Assembly: GCF_021462225.1 (NCBI RefSeq)
Contig: NC_061796.1
Location: forward strand, 45,298,891-45,362,890
From: Girardinichthys multiradiatus
Lineage: Eukaryota; Chordata; Actinopteri; Cyprinodontiformes; Goodeidae
Length of the DNA stretch: 64,000 nt
Reading direction: 5' to 3'
The notes below the pieces were generated by a model, which did no database searches, had not been told where the DNA came from, and saw only the letters and a program-made list of their open reading frames with translations. Shown here piece by piece: positions 1-14,500 of this stretch (positions are counted from its first letter, which is position 1; the number at the start of each line of letters is the position of its first letter). A program made the translations under genes and the position numbers.

Positions 1-1602
1 GAGGAGCAGAGGGGGAGAACCCAGAGAAACGTCCATGTTCCCATGGTAGTTTTAATGGAGGTCGGTGCGAACCCCCATTCCTCTGACAATTTCCGTACAC
101 TCTGAGTCATTGATTGGTCCTTTCAGGTGGTGGTTTCTAGTTGACCTCTGGTGATTCCCTTACTGGCCGTCGTTGATGGTGTGTGTCCAACACACGTCTA
201 CTGACCCCCTTCGTTCCTACTGACTTCATTACGTGGAAACTTTTATGGGCTGAAGAGAGCTGAGTCAGGGTGATGAAAAAGACTGAGGGAAAATGGATGG
301 CAACGAGGTCCAAAGAGAGAGACACAACAATAGTCTGAAGTAGTTTTGCCCAAACAGATTAACCCAACCTGGATCAACTTGGTTAAGAATTCAGTTTTGT
401 TGTTTTTATTCAACACAATATTGTTCAATCTCTCAGCAAGTTGCTTACAGTCTGGTTCTGAATCCCAGACTGCCAAACCTCCAACATTTGTCCCAAGATG
501 AAAACAGCCAGTTTCTTCGTGGAGAAACAACCTTGAGGTCGGTGTGACAAAACATGGCCCAATGTTATCATTTAGGTGTATCATCAGTTTTTCCCAGGCC
601 ATCAGAACCTGGCTGACCGGAAAGTCCTTCCTCTTGTGAATTCTTAATATTTGTTTCAGACTCTCCCTACAGTTAGGTTAGCTTTTAAAAATCATTGATA
701 AGGTTCAGAAAACCTAAACCTTTATTCTCAAACCATTAAAATTCCCTTTCAGTGGTGAGATGTTCTGTTGATTAATTAATCATTATCTTAGTTTGATTAT
801 TAATAGTTTAGTTATTGGTTGTTTTAGTAACTAGAGGGAATCTATTCATTCAGTTTAGTTATTCAGGCAATAAATATATTTACATGATATATTTCTCTCA
901 TTGCTCTCATTAAATGCAGTTTAGACTCCCTGAAAAAAAGAGAATTTACCCTTTAGACAGATAATTGTAAGGATTTAAGACTGATAACAATCCTTTTAAA
1001 TTATTATTAAATACTATTCAAAGAGACATCCCATGCATACATTTATATATACATACACACATGCATATATATGTATATGTCTGCCCTTTTCCAGTGTAAA
1101 AAGTGTTTAGAAGCTGTGCTCCAAAATAAATGGCGATCAGCGATTTACTAAAGACGTAAAGACTTGGAACCCAGCACCGGGTTCAGAATGACTTTAAATT
1201 TGAAAAAGTGAAATTGCCTTTGGAAAGATAATCAGATGCACACTAAGAATCTCATGTTTAAATGTGAAGAGTATTTAATAGATATCAAGGATGCTTGCCA
1301 GACATGGTGGGGAGGGTTTCTGAGCCAAAATGACTTCATTAGAAATGGCTAAAATATTTAGGAAAAATAATTCGTATAAGAAACCCTGTGCTGGCTAAAG
1401 TCTAACGAGACCTTTGACCTGATACCGGGAAAAAGAAATCGACTCTTAGTTGACGCAGCTCAATGTGAACATCAGATGAGTCGACTAGAAAATGAAAGAG
1501 AAATACATTTTGTGAAGTAAATATGCTCAGACAATCATCGATTTCAATCAATAATAAAGGTATACTCGCCTCGCTGTGTAAATCAAAGTAGTGCATGGTT
1601 CT

Positions 1603-1670
1603 AGGGCTGCACAATGTATCGCAAATATTTTCACTGTATTCAATATGCATATTGTGAAAAACTTCTTAGA
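1603..1670. repeat. DNA-element scrap (gggctgcacaatgtatcgc)
   Basis: tagggctgcacaatgtatcg followed by a partial inverse (caatatgcatattgtgaaaa) is typical of a fish hAT-type dispersed repeat. Very short. Confidence 0.4.
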
Positions 1671-1825
1671 CTGCAGCAAGTCTTGGCTAATTAATGTGTC
1701 CTTCTAGAACATACCACTCATCTCTACGGTTACAGTAACATTAAAGCAACTTGACATGATTTTTTCTGTAGATAGGCGGGGTTTTCAAAAGTCGTTATAT
1801 TTTAGCATGGTTTTTTGTTTTAGTG

Positions 1826-1952
1826 GCACTAGTGGCCTTTATTTTTAATTTTTTACGGAAAGTATGCGGACAGGAAATGGTGTGGAGAGACATGAAAGAC
1901 ACGTGGCAAACTTTGCCGGGCCCGGAGTAGAACCCGGGACAGCCACATCCAT
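1826..1952 (-). repeat. tRNA-like dispersed repeat fragment
   Basis: gacaggaaatggtgtggaga and gcccggagtagaacccggga contain a B-box-like gaacccggg on this strand. This is a common teleost dispersed repeat, probably tRNA-derived, in minus orientation. Confidence 0.45.
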
Positions 1953-2381
1953 ATCTTAGCATGGTTTTTGTTCAGCTTCATTTTTGTGTCCATAAAATCA
2001 CCAATTAACGAGACTATAATCTCTTTCAGGATCGATGCAGGATCTTTGACATGTAGATGAATCTGAGAATTAGGTTTACATATCTTACAGTGAGAACTGA
2101 GTTTACATTCAGTGGCGTAGACTTAAAAACCTTCAGGTGTGTCTTCTAATATTTAGCATGGATTTTAATCATGTGAGATTAATCAGAATAAAAATGTTTC
2201 TTTAGAATAATTTAGTTTGTCAATCCTGATGTTTTAAATATGTAGACGTTTTAGTTTTCTTGTAGCACCACACTTGATATAAATTTATGTTGACTCATTG
2301 GTTCACCCGCCTAACCAGTTCCTCAGCTGTTGCTTAAAAGTATTCATGTGTTCATCTGTAGCATGCTTTTGTTTTTCTCAG

Positions 2382-2505
2382 GTTGAGAGAGCTTTGTGTG
2401 AAATTGATGTTTCTTCATCCGGTCGACTACGGCCGCAAGGCTGAAGAGCTGCTGTGGAGGAAGGTTTACTATGAGGTCATCCAGGTTATTAAGACAAACA
2501 AGAAG
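2382..2505 (+). CDS. smg5: smg5 exon (first in window)
   Basis: Acceptor tttttctcag precedes and donor gtgaga follows. It encodes partial-product residues 1-41, beginning [13 protein letters not shown] and ending IKTNKK. The leading g is the last base of a split codon. The TTG at 2383 is an internal leucine codon, not a start. Confidence 0.95.
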
Positions 2506-5500
2506 GTGAGATGGCAAAAACAACCCTACAACTGTGGAAGTGTCCCCTTGGTGTCAACCCAACCATACAGTTCAGCAGATTGATGTACCGGAGTCCTACG
2601 CAGTCTGTACTGGTGGACGTTTTTCAGAGTTTATTCCCTCTCCAGACGTTGTGTCCATCCATCCGGTTGTAGAAATGCTTGCAGTAAATTCATGGTCAAC
2701 TTAGGTATTTACAGTTTAAAAGTCGACAGAAACTTTGAAAACTCTGGAAATGAAATAACAGAAAGGTTCGACCCTGCTAACTACCAGTTTAGCATCTGGA
2801 AACGGAAAGTTTGTTGGACACAGATTCTTCTGCTTTTAGCAGATGGAAACACAACAGGAAGTATGAACTTGAATTTGTCAAAAGAGAAATCAAACTGGTG
2901 TGGAAATATCTTGTTTTGAACTCATGAAGATGTTTTTGCTCCTGCCGTTGTGTGTAATTCAGCTTTGAATTGAAAACTTGGGCCCCTAATAGGAGATAGT
3001 TGTAAAATCTCTGTGCTTATATGTGACAGAAAGAACAAAGCCAAAAGGATAAGAGACATTAATAAACAATCCACAAAAGCCATAAACTGTCAGGTACAAC
3101 CAGACACAGAGTTAATATCAGCAACTAAGTCATATAAACTGGCTTTACTGAACATTAGATCTCTGTCAGGAAAATCATTTTTAATCAATGACTTCATTAC
3201 TGACCACGATCTTGATGTTCTGTTTTTAACAGAAACATGTTTACATGAATTTAATGATGCTCCCATTCTGATAGAGGCGACGCCTCCGAACTACAAATTT
3301 CTTTGTGAGAGCAGACAGCAAAGAAAAGGTGGAGGGGCCACTTTGTTTAAAGTTTTATTAGAGTGTAAAAAAGTATTTCTGGGCAAATTTGACTCTTGAA
3401 TATTTGGCTCTCCAGGTAAAGAGCCCGGTCTGAACCATGTTCTGGAATATTTACAGGCCTCCTAAGTCCAAAACAAACTTTATCAGTGATTTTAATGAGC
3501 TTTTATCTGTGATATGTGTTGATTATGACTGTTTAATTATTGTGGGAGACTTCAACATTCACATGGACAATCCTGAAGACAGAAGTCCAATAGATCTATG
3601 TGACACTCTTAGAAATGTTGGTTTGACTCAACATGTTAAACAGCAAACGCGCAAATAGAGACATATTTTGGACTTGATCATCATTAAGGGTCTAAACATT
3701 TCCAAGGTGTCTGTAACTGATGTTGCCCTATCTGACCACTTTTCTGTTATTTTTGAAAGCATCATCTGCAATGACTCAGTTTGCCAAAGAGACATGATAA
3801 GAAAACGCATCTTTAAGGACGGTGCTGCTGAAACCTTTAACCAAATTTACTCTTCTACCTCCACTTTGCCCTGTAACACTGTAGATAAGCTGGTAGAAAA
3901 CTTTCATTCTAAAATCTCGGACATCATTGATTCAATTGCTCCAATTAAAGTGAAAGTCGTTTCTGGGAAGAAAATGTCTCCATGGAGAAGTGCTCCACCA
4001 GTCAGAAGTGAATAAAAGGAGTGTCTAAAAGCTGAACGCAGGTGGCTAAAGACTGGACTCCAGGTTCACTATATTATCTATAAAGAGAGACTATACAGAT
4101 GCAAGGGAATCTTTCTTTTCTGAGATCATCAGCAAAAACATTAACAATGCTGGTGCATTATTTGCCACAGTTGACAGATTAACAAAACCTCCTGTAACTG
4201 TAGCATCTGAACTCCACTCTACCAGGGCCTGCAATGAATTTGTTAACTTCTCCACTGAAAAAACCCAAAAGATCAGAGAGGCAGTCAGAACATCCACATC
4301 AACTCTAGTACCAAAGTTGTCTCCAACTAGAACTGATTTCTTTTTCCTGTTGTCTCGATGTTTTACCCACAGCTTTCCTTAAGAAAGCTTTGCCTGTAAT
4401 AACATCTGATTTAACACAAATAATAAACACGTCCCTTTTGTCAGGTGTTTTCCTCCAGGCCCTAAAAACAGCAATTATCAAACCTCTATTGAAAACTTGG
4501 ACAACTTGGACAAGCTGCTACTACAGAACTACAGGCCTATATCAAACCTCCCCTTCATCAGTAAGATTATTGAAAAAGCTGCGTTTCAACAGTTAAACAA
4601 CTTCCTAACAACATCCAACCGCTTCGATGTCTTCCAGTCAGGCTTCCTGCTCACCACAGTACAGAGACTGCTCTTGTCAAGGTGTTCAATGACATCCGTA
4701 TAAATGCTGACTGTGGAAGAACCACAGTGCTGGTATTATTGGACCTTAGTGCAGCATTCGACACTGTTGATCACTCCATTTTATTAGAGCGCCTGGAAAA
4801 CTGGGTCGGCCTTTCTGGTACAGCACTCAACTGGTTTAAATCCTACTTGAAGGACAGGGACTTTTTTGTGTAAGTAGGTAACTTTACATCAGAGACCACA
4901 AGAATCACATGTGGCGTTCCCCAAGGGTCCATCTTAGGGCCCCTCCTATTCAATATCTACATGCTCCCCCTAACTCAGATTTTAATAAACAACAACGTAA
5001 GTTATTGTTGTGGATTTTCTTATCAAAGTGGGAGAGAAATTAACTCACAACAAAAGAAAGTCCGAACTTTGTCTTTATAAAATTTATTCAAAGGCAGTCA
5101 ACTTTTGAATGACCGTCACTGAGCAAGTCAGTTAAGCAGAGCAACGAACACAAAGTAAAAATAATATTTATAGCAAAATGAAGGTGTTGTCTCAACTTCA
5201 GAGAGTTTAGTTTTATGGTTCCTAGACCCTTCCCAGGTCAGAGGTAACAAAGTCATTTAGGAGAACACCCATCTGCTCTTTCTCGGGACATAACCCTTCA
5301 GGGAATGTTTAACCATAAACCTCCTGATAATGAATTTAAAGGTCATCTCCTCTTAAGTACTAAACACTAATAAAACACAGAGGTCAGAGGAGAGAGGTAG
5401 ATGGAAGGTCACCTCTGAGTGATAAAACACAGAATCAAATGAGAGAGGAGAAGGGAAGATCAGAGCACTTTAAAATAATTTTCCATTACATTATCATAAC

Positions 5501-8500
5501 TACTCAGACGACACACAGCTATACGTTATGATGTCACCAGGTGACAATGAACCCATTCAAGCGCTGGGTAAATGCTTAGAAGAAATCAATGCTTGGATGG
5601 GCCTAAATTTTCTTCAGCTGAATCAAAACAAAACTTAAGTAATAATCTTTGGACCAAAGGAAGAGCGTTTAAAAGTTAGCACACAGCTTCAGTTAATACA
5701 GCTAGAAACCACCAGTCAGGCTGGAAACCTGGGTGTAGTGATGGACTCAGACCTGAACCTTCAGAGGAACATAAAGACAGTAACAAGGTCGGCCTTCTAT
5801 CACCTAAAGAACATCTCCAGGATTAAAGGACTAATGTCTCTGCAGGACCTGCTGCCCGCGTCCTCACTAGAACTAAGAAAGTGGAGCACATCACCCCGGT
5901 TCTAAAGTCCCTACACTGGTTCCCTGTAGCTCAGAGAATAGACTTTAAAATACTTCTGTTAGTCTATAAATCACTGAATGGCTTAGCACCAAAATACATT
6001 ACAGACTTGTTGTCAGTGGATCAACCACCCAGACCTCTCAGGTCTTCTGGCTCAAATCTACTCTGCAGAATCTGGGCCATCTAAACATTATTAGTGAAGT
6101 TTTCAGTCCAATTTTCCTTTCGTTTTTTTATCCATCATTCTATTCTCTTTATTTTTTTTAATTACCTCTGTTGTTTGATTTTCTGTATCATTGTAAGGTT
6201 TTTCCTCATGTTCAGCGCCTTGAGTGCCTTGTTGCTGAAAAGCGCTCTATAAATAAACTTTACTTGATCTCTGTATTAAACATGTTTTTATCTGCTTTTT
6301 TTTTTTTTTTTTTTGCTCCTAACTCGTTTTGTAGATTTGCATGTATATGCTAAGTTTTTTTCTGTTGTCTTATTTTTAGCACATCCACAGTCGCAGTGCT
6401 CTGGAGTGCGCCTACAGAACACACCTCATCGCTGGCGTGGGTTTCTACCAACATCTGCTGCTCTACATCCAATCACATTACCAGCTGGAGCTGCAGGACT
6501 GCATCGATTGGACTCACGTCACCGATCCTCTCATTGGTGAGATCTCAACACATGAATTCTTCCCTAAACAAACACACATGGAGCTCCGGATTAGTCTGGA
6601 AATTTGTTGCTGTGGTCCGCACAGACCACCTTCAGGTTTGTCGAGCATTGCAGCTTTATGCTTCGTTTAGTTTCTGACTTCCATGGTCCTTTTAGGTATT
6701 TGGATTGCTGCACCAAGCCTCTTCTGATTGGTTCAGCTTTCACTTTTTTCATGTTGAATCTCCTTCATAGCTCAGGCCTTCTGTTGACTGTTGAGCTGTA
6801 ATAAGTGGATGAGCCAACGGTGCTGGAGTTGAGGATCATTGACAGCAAATCAGAGCAGGTTTTGTTGTTTATTCGCTGTCGCTTCATCTGCAGGTCTGCT
6901 GATTCATTCCCCTCATCTTTCAGGTTGTGAAATCTGAATCAGTAGTTCCTTAAAAGTTCCATAAAGTGAAACTTTTTAATTAGGATTGCTGTATTTGGCG
7001 CCGCTTCTGTTCAATTGTTTCAGCATTTACAGTTTTTATTCATTTAATTGTTCATTATGCGGTCTAATACCCAATGATTATGTTGATAAAATATAATTTC
7101 AACCATTTTTAACCTCTTGCATTGTAGCTCAGGGTTCCTCTAAAAGATTCAAAACTTCTCGTCACTTTGGACCTGAAATCCATTTGTTTCCAACAGGGCG
7201 GAAGAAACCCGTGTCAGCCTCTCCCAGGGAGATGGAGTGGGCTCAGATGGCCTGCCATCGCTGTCTGGTCTACCTCGGAGATCTGGGTAATAACATGTTG
7301 ATAGAACATTTAGATTAGTTCATCACGCTCCCAGGCCTGGAGAGGTGTGAGGCAGCTTGTGGGTGTCATCCAGCGTGGGAAAATTGGCTTCGTAATATAG
7401 AAGTAACTGAGAACAGGCTGTGTGTGATTGGGTTGGACGTTTATGATGAGCATGGTTCTATCCATGCATTTTTTAGCATGTGAAAACTGTTTTCTACTGA
7501 CGTTTATGAAACTATTAGAAATGTTTAAGTTAAAATTGAATATAAAACTGTTTAAATGATCTAATTTTCACCGTTTTTCCTGATTTGCTGTTTATATATT
7601 TGTAATATTCTTTGATTATGTGGTTTTGTCATCAGCGCGGTATCAGAATGAACTTGCTGGAGTAGAAGCTGAACAGCTGGCAGAGAGATTTTACCACCAA
7701 GCCTTGTCTGTAATGCCCCATGTTGGTGAGTGTCTGTGATGTCATGATTACATAAACGGCTCTCTAAGTGGTCGGAAAAGACAACACAAAGTAGTAAATA
7801 TCAATATGAACACAGTATTCTGATTGATTGTGCTGCAGCTGCTTAGATCCAATGGGTCAGTAATGATTCTGGTTCTGGAATATACCAGAGCTCGAATTCT
7901 TTGAAGCAGGTTTCTCTTTGCTGATTTCAGACACTATCATGTTTGAACTTAGAGTTTAAAACCTTAAAAACACGTGCTACATTTGCTGTGGCGTTCATGT
8001 AAACATGCTTTGTCACATTATTATTATTATTATTATTATGTCTCTTTGCTTTTATGATCTGTTTAGAGACAGAATTGAGCTGTTTAACATACGTGACCCT
8101 CGTAGCTTCTCAGATGTGGTTTCAGTGTGAAACAGTTTTACCTTAACAATAATGATCAGTGGTGCTCCTTTAGTTCCAGTGCTGTGGCTATTTTTGTATT
8201 TTTATGACTGGAAAGATTTTCAAACAGCTGAACTGTCATTCTTGTAAGCGAGAGAAAAATTGAGTTGGCCTCTCTCAGCCAGCTGACCGGTGGTGCGCAG
8301 CGGCAGGGGGTTGAAGGGGAGCGCTGCTTCTCCCTGTTCCATACAGTGGGAGAAAACTGATCTGCCTTGCACGTTCTCTGGCATCTCTTTAAAAGGATTT
8401 TAAACTCGGTTTGATGGTTTTGAACCTGGAACGTTTTAAAACTCCACACACCCTAATGCCCCTAGCATGCCTACCCTTTTATGTGACAGCTGTGCAGATG

Positions 8501-11500
8501 TTTAAAGTGCTTGCAATGATTAGCAGTCTTTGTCTTTAACTGCTGCTTCTGTGATGCAGCTGTTTGAGATCAGCCATTGTGCAAAAGCTTTAGATACAAA
8601 CCATATTGCATCATCCATCGCTTTTGTCACCTTTTTTGGTTGTTGCATAAGATCAGCAGGGCATACAGCTTAGCAATATCTGCAGTGAAGCCCGTAGCGG
8701 TCGCATCAGATAACAGGTTGCACTGTGTCGAAAGGGGATCAACCTATTCTCCAAAGCGGTGATAGTTTTGTCATCCATGGCGATTTATTAAGTCAGCCCT
8801 TCTGTAACATATTTAGTTTCCTCTAAACGGTGTTACTTCACCTTTTCACTTTCAGAGTGAGTTGGGGGAACTCTTTACATCTGTCCATGTGACTGGCTAC
8901 CACCTGCAGAAACGCCTAAATCTCAACTGCTTTCATTTCCTGTTTCTAAAATAGCTCCAAACCACAACATTTTGTAGCAGCTGTATTCAGTGGATCTGAC
9001 TTGGAACCACTGACAGGAGGACCACAACAGAGGTTGGGAGTTAGGTGAAGTGAGCTGGTCTGAAGCCAGTAGTTCAGCAAGTTACTGCTCAGTCAGGTCA
9101 GGGCGTTCCTAATTGGTGGTTCCATCTGGGCTTCACCTAACCAACAGCCATGTATCACACGTAGTGTTATTTTGGTTTCTCCTTGTAATACATAGACTTA
9201 CAGAACATTACATTTAGCTGGTGTCTAATAAACCCAACTACCAGGTTTCACTGTCTTTCCATATCTAGAATGGATCAAGGCATATGGTGACCAGTTTTCA
9301 ACATGTAACATCAACTATGAATCTTAACCACCTTTCCACAGGAATGCCTTTTAACCAGCTGGGAACCCTGGCTGGGAGCAAGTTCTACAATGTTGAAGCA
9401 ACATACTACTATTTACGATGGTGAGGGTGGATAATGTCCAGTTTCAAATCTGTTTAACCAGTTCTTCTTAACATAGGATGCTAAACGAATGTTTATTCTG
9501 TCCTTAGCATCCAATCAGATATTCCGTTTGATGGGGCCTACGGCAACCTGAAGCGCCTGTTTGACAAAGCTGCCAAGATGTACCACCAGGTGAAGAAGCA
9601 GGAGATGAAGAAGCTGTCTCCATCTCGGCAAAGGTGAGGAGGACTCCAAAGCATCGTTATATAGGTTTAAAGTCCTAATTGGCCTTCTCAGGTCTGTTTT
9701 ACTCTCAGTCTTACGACCTGCCAGTGAAACGAAAAGTCATTCTGCTCCATCTGCTCTCAATCAACCATCAGATAGCCATCTCAGCCAGATAGAAGCTTTT
9801 AACGGCTAGTGAGAAAAACGGCATCTGGTAAAAAGGAGGTCTGGGCCAAATAGAATAACATTGTTTCACTAACTGGAAAACATTAAATGATGAATTTGGT
9901 TCAATAACGACTAATTCACACTCCTATGTCATCCTCTCCTATTATGTGTCATGTTGTTGTCAAACTATTAAAAACTCATTCATAATTCTCTTTATTTCCT
10001 TTCCATATAGATCCAAAGACATTAAGCATCTCCTGGTGAGCTTCATGTACCTTCAGAGCCTGCTGCAGCCCAAAAACAGGTACATATTTGATCTGCCGTG
10101 CTCTTTATTTCGCTTCCTCTTTATTCACCATTTTAGAACCAGCGAAACCATCTTTCTGTAGTTTTTAACCTAGACCACAAAACGTGGTCCCTACTTGGTA
10201 GTGCATGGTGTTTACTTTTTCCTTAAATAAAATCAGTTTATTGATAAATAGCCACAGCTAGCAACGATGATAGGACTTCCATGCTAAAGTTGTTTTTGTT
10301 GCAGTGTTTCATTAAGTTGTTTAGTAAGTCTACACCTTTGCTTTTCGGTTTCCCTTCTCTGCTAATGAAGTTTAATGGAGACGGAGCTGACTTCTCTCTG
10401 TCAGTCGGTGCTGGAGGACTTCAACCTCGTCCTGTTTTATCTTCCGGCTCCAACACACGGAGGTGCTCAACCCTGTCCGAGCGAGGAAGAGGAGGAGCAG
10501 TTGCAGCATCACAGTGACAGCCCCTATCCCGTTCTACCTGACAACCTCATCTTCAAGATGGTGGTTACATGCCTGATGGTGGTACACAGCCTTAAGAGAG
10601 GAGGTGTGAGGTTTTTTAGGATGTTTGTACCTGGTTAACTGCTAACGTGAACACAGAAATGAGCAGATTTCAATGCAGATAGTCCCCTCCTGATATACTA
10701 GACCAGCCAAGTATCATTTGTTTCTTTTTAATGAACATCAAAAACATGTTGGTCAAACATCAAGACACGGTGTCAGAACTTCAGCTTTCATATCCACTTT
10801 CTGGAAAACATAGCATATCTTTATCTTTTATGGGAAACCTGCCTTTTCATTAAACTAGCATAACTATTGGTTCATGTATTTGACATCCAACAGTTTGCTT
10901 GTTAATTAGTAGACTGAAGGAAGAAACCTGCCCCATAGCCTGAATGCTGCAGGAAAAACCCTAAAAGAACCATTTAGTTCTTTCACAACTATAAACCGTC
11001 TCTCTTTTACAAGCCCAATATTTACAGCTAAATGTTTCGCTAAGTCTATATTTCAGATTCTTTTCCCCGCCTAAACCTTTGTTGATGTTTTAGAAACCTT
11101 TTTTTACTAGTAAAATGGATCTTTGTGTTCATAAATGTCAAATAAAAACTCTTTGCCAGTGCAAAGCTAAAAGATGAGAAAAGCAAACAGGTTGTGTGAA
11201 TATTTGGGATTTTATTACCAAGTAGCAAAGAGAGCTGAAGATATTATAGAAATATATACTAGGACAATAGGGTTCATAATGCTCCAAATATGTAAACTGC
11301 TCTACTTGTTTGTGACGATTTAACGAGAACAGGTGAATAATGATTATAAAACACAAAAATTGTTCTTTTTTTTATCTTTTTAGTTTATTTCAATGAAAAA
11401 GTGCCCCTTTTCACTTTTAACAAATGTTTTGTTTAAGGATCAAAGCAGTACAGCGCTTCCATAGCTTTTACTCTGGCCCTGTTCTCCCATCTCGTGAACC

Positions 11501-14500
11501 ACGTGAACATCCGGCTGCAGGCTGAACTGGAGGACGGGGAGAGCCAGGTGCCTCCGCTTCACACTGACGCTGCAGGTGAGATGGAAAACCCCTCTTAGGC
11601 GGGGCAGAAAAGTCCCACCAGCGCAACAGGAAGTGTGTTTTTGTGGTTAAAAATTCTGAAAATCCACATCAGTGTGTTTTCTGGATTTAAAGTCTGCTAA
11701 TGTAGATTAATACGGAGCCCACGAGGGGACATGGGGAATTTTTTTCTTTTGCGTTATCTCGCAATACTTTGTGGGCGACCCGTTTTTGAGATTTTTTTTC
11801 AGTTTTATTTTGAAATCGGCCTTAAATAAAAGGATCTTCAATCAGACTTAAAGACAGTTATTATCCACATGCTGTCAAACTGCTGACCTCTGGACAATAA
11901 TACTCCACGAAACCACATCTGACACTTTATGTGATTATTACTGCTGCATGATGTGTACTTTGTTTGCACCCCACTTTTGTTTTGATCGTGATTTGAACGG
12001 TTCTTCTTATCCTAAGCATTTAATCGCATTGTTGACTGCGTGTTAACCTGCATATGACAAATAATCCATATCAATGCCATATCAGTGCTGTTTGTTTCGT
12101 GAGCAGTTTGTCATCTGTGCTGCTGTTCCAAAATGCACAACTTTTTCTCAAGGTGATTAACAACGTTTGCAAGCAAACGCAAAAGTATTGCGTGGGAACG
12201 CAAAATAAAAGAAATTCCCCCATGTCCCCCCACGGGCTCCGTAGATTAAAAACAGCATTGCTTTGGGAGATGTAGAAGTTTTTCCCTTGGTAGGATGTCA
12301 GAACCAGCTATAGGTTATTCGTTCTTAAAAAAGTGACGCAAGTTAGACAGATAAAATTTAAAAAAAAGCATGTTTCTTCTCTAACCCAGATGACCTTGAG
12401 GTGAGAGATTTGTCAGCTGCAGAGGTGGGTCCTTCAGAGGAAAGACCTCTGCAGAATGGCTCCCTAGAGCAGGAGGATGAGGAGGACAAGGACGAAGAAG
12501 GCTTTGAGCGAGTCAGAGTTAAAAAGCTCAGCAGTGAAGAAGACCAGCACAAGCCCGAGGCGGAGAAACAGAGGCAGAAAAAGAAGTACACTCGCCTTTC
12601 TCGGCTCCGGCGGCGCCGCTGCGCACGCAAAGGTGGCCCTGGGGAGGATGAAAGCGATCTGAGCGAAGGATTCGAGAGTGAAGAAGAAGAGAATGACGAT
12701 GAAGGAGAGAGGGTCCGTGCTGATTCAACAGGTGGGACAACAATAGATGAACCGCTTAACCCTTCATCTGTGAAGAAGGAGATGAAGAGGGATGCCCTGG
12801 GTGAGGAAGGCAACTGGGAAAGTGGCTCTGAGGAAGAGGATGGAGGAACAGCTTTTGATGTGGAGACCGACTCGGACATGAACAGCCAAGAGTCCCGCTC
12901 AGACCTAGAAGACATGGAGGAAACCGAAAATGTGGAGGGTCAGGCCCGTGAGCACCAGGAGGAAGAACAAGACCAACCCAGAGAAGAGGGAGGAGAGAGG
13001 GACAGTGAGACGCCTCCAAGCGCTAATGGGCCTCTCATGCAAAGCGACTCCAGTATCAGCAGCAACCTCCAGGCCATGTCCTCCCAACTCTTCCAGTCAA
13101 AACGTTGCTTCCGGCTCGCTCCAACATTCAGCAACATGCTGCTGAGGCCCCAGGCTGCTGCTTCCTCGGGAAATCCCACATCTACGGAGACCTCCGCTCC
13201 CCCATCCCAGGAGACGCCGCCTCCTCCTGGAGAGTTACACAGCGACATGACCTCTGGTGCTGCCAACGGAACCAACGACAATGGTAGCGTACATTCAGCC
13301 TCCTTATTTCATGCATAGTGAATTACTAGTGTTCTACTTTTTCCACATGTTAGTCACTTTACAACCACTTCCATGGATTTAATGTGATAGACCAACACAA
13401 AGTAATGAGTTGTTGTGAACTGGAAGGGGAAAATGATTTGTGTTTTTCAACACTTTACAATTAAAATTTGAAATATGTCAGATGTATTCAGCTCCATGTC
13501 TGTGTTCCCTCTAAATAGAAACCAGTAGCTTTCACTTGTCACGTAATCAATAAAAGAGTCCAGCTGTGTGTAATTTTAACTTGGTATAAATCCGATGGTT
13601 CTGTGAAGGCCTCTGAGGCTTTCTGGGACAACAGTAGTGAACAAACCGAAGACAAAAGAACTCTTCAGACACGTCAGGGAAAAACTTGACATTTAAAGCA
13701 AAATCCTAAGCTTTAAAGATGTCACAGAGCTTTGTTCAAACCATCATCTCAACATGGAGTATGGTCTGCAAACCTACAAAGACATGGCCGTCCATCTATA
13801 CTGACAGGCCTGGCAAGGAAAGCTCACAGTAACTTTGGAGGACCTGCAGAGATCCACGGCTCAGGTGGGGGGGGGGTCTGTTGACAGGAAAACTATAAGT
13901 CATGTACTCCACAAATATGGAAGAGTGGCAAAAAGACACCCGTTGTTGAAGGAATGCACATCACCCTGATTACGCTATCCCCACTGTTAAACGTGGCGGT
14001 GGCACCGTCATGCCTGAGTGGTGCTTTTCTTTAGCAGGGATAGAGAAGCTGGTCGGGACAATTACAGACGAAAACCTGTTGGAAGCTGCAGAAGACTTGA
14101 AACTGGTTCAGATGTTCACCTTCCAACCAGGAAACGATCCTACACTGACAACCAGAGCTATACTGGAATGGTTCATATTTAAGGTATTATGGTGTCACAA
14201 TGGCCCAGTCAAAGTCCAGACCTAAATCCAATTGTCAGTCTGTGGCAAGATGTGAAAATTGATTTTCACAGATGGTCTCTGTCCGGTCTGACTGGCCTTG
14301 AGTTGTGTTGCAAAGTAAAACAGGCAAATATTCTTTTCCTCGAGATGTGCAACTCTGGGAGAGACATACCCCAGAAGACAGCAGCTGAATTTGGTGGAAA
14401 GTTGGTTCAGCATATAGAAATCTGAGAGGTGTGGCTTGTATTTGTAAAGTAATGTATCATTTCACTTCCACCTCATATTGATGAAGTGTAAAATCCAAAT

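Larger units (their letters stand above)
1..2381. other. upstream smg5 intron with repeat scraps
   Basis: This should be smg5 intron, as the N-terminal exons are further left. Two small repeat pieces are visible (1603-1670 and 1826-1952), plus AT-rich TATA/CATA text at 1035-1080. A minus-strand open frame at 243-602 is discussed under findings. Confidence 0.45.

Noticed and set aside
1826..1952. Functional tRNA gene
   Set aside because: Only a B-box-like segment is visible; no cloverleaf can be drawn and the sequence matches a dispersed repeat.
5006..5490. Intact endogenous retrovirus
   Set aside because: Only a single LTR-like segment is present, with no gag, pol or env sequence in the window.
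12358..13287. Several long open frames on both strands across the large smg5 exon
   Set aside because: They overlap the real acidic exon; its Glu/Ser-rich codons leave few stops in other frames.
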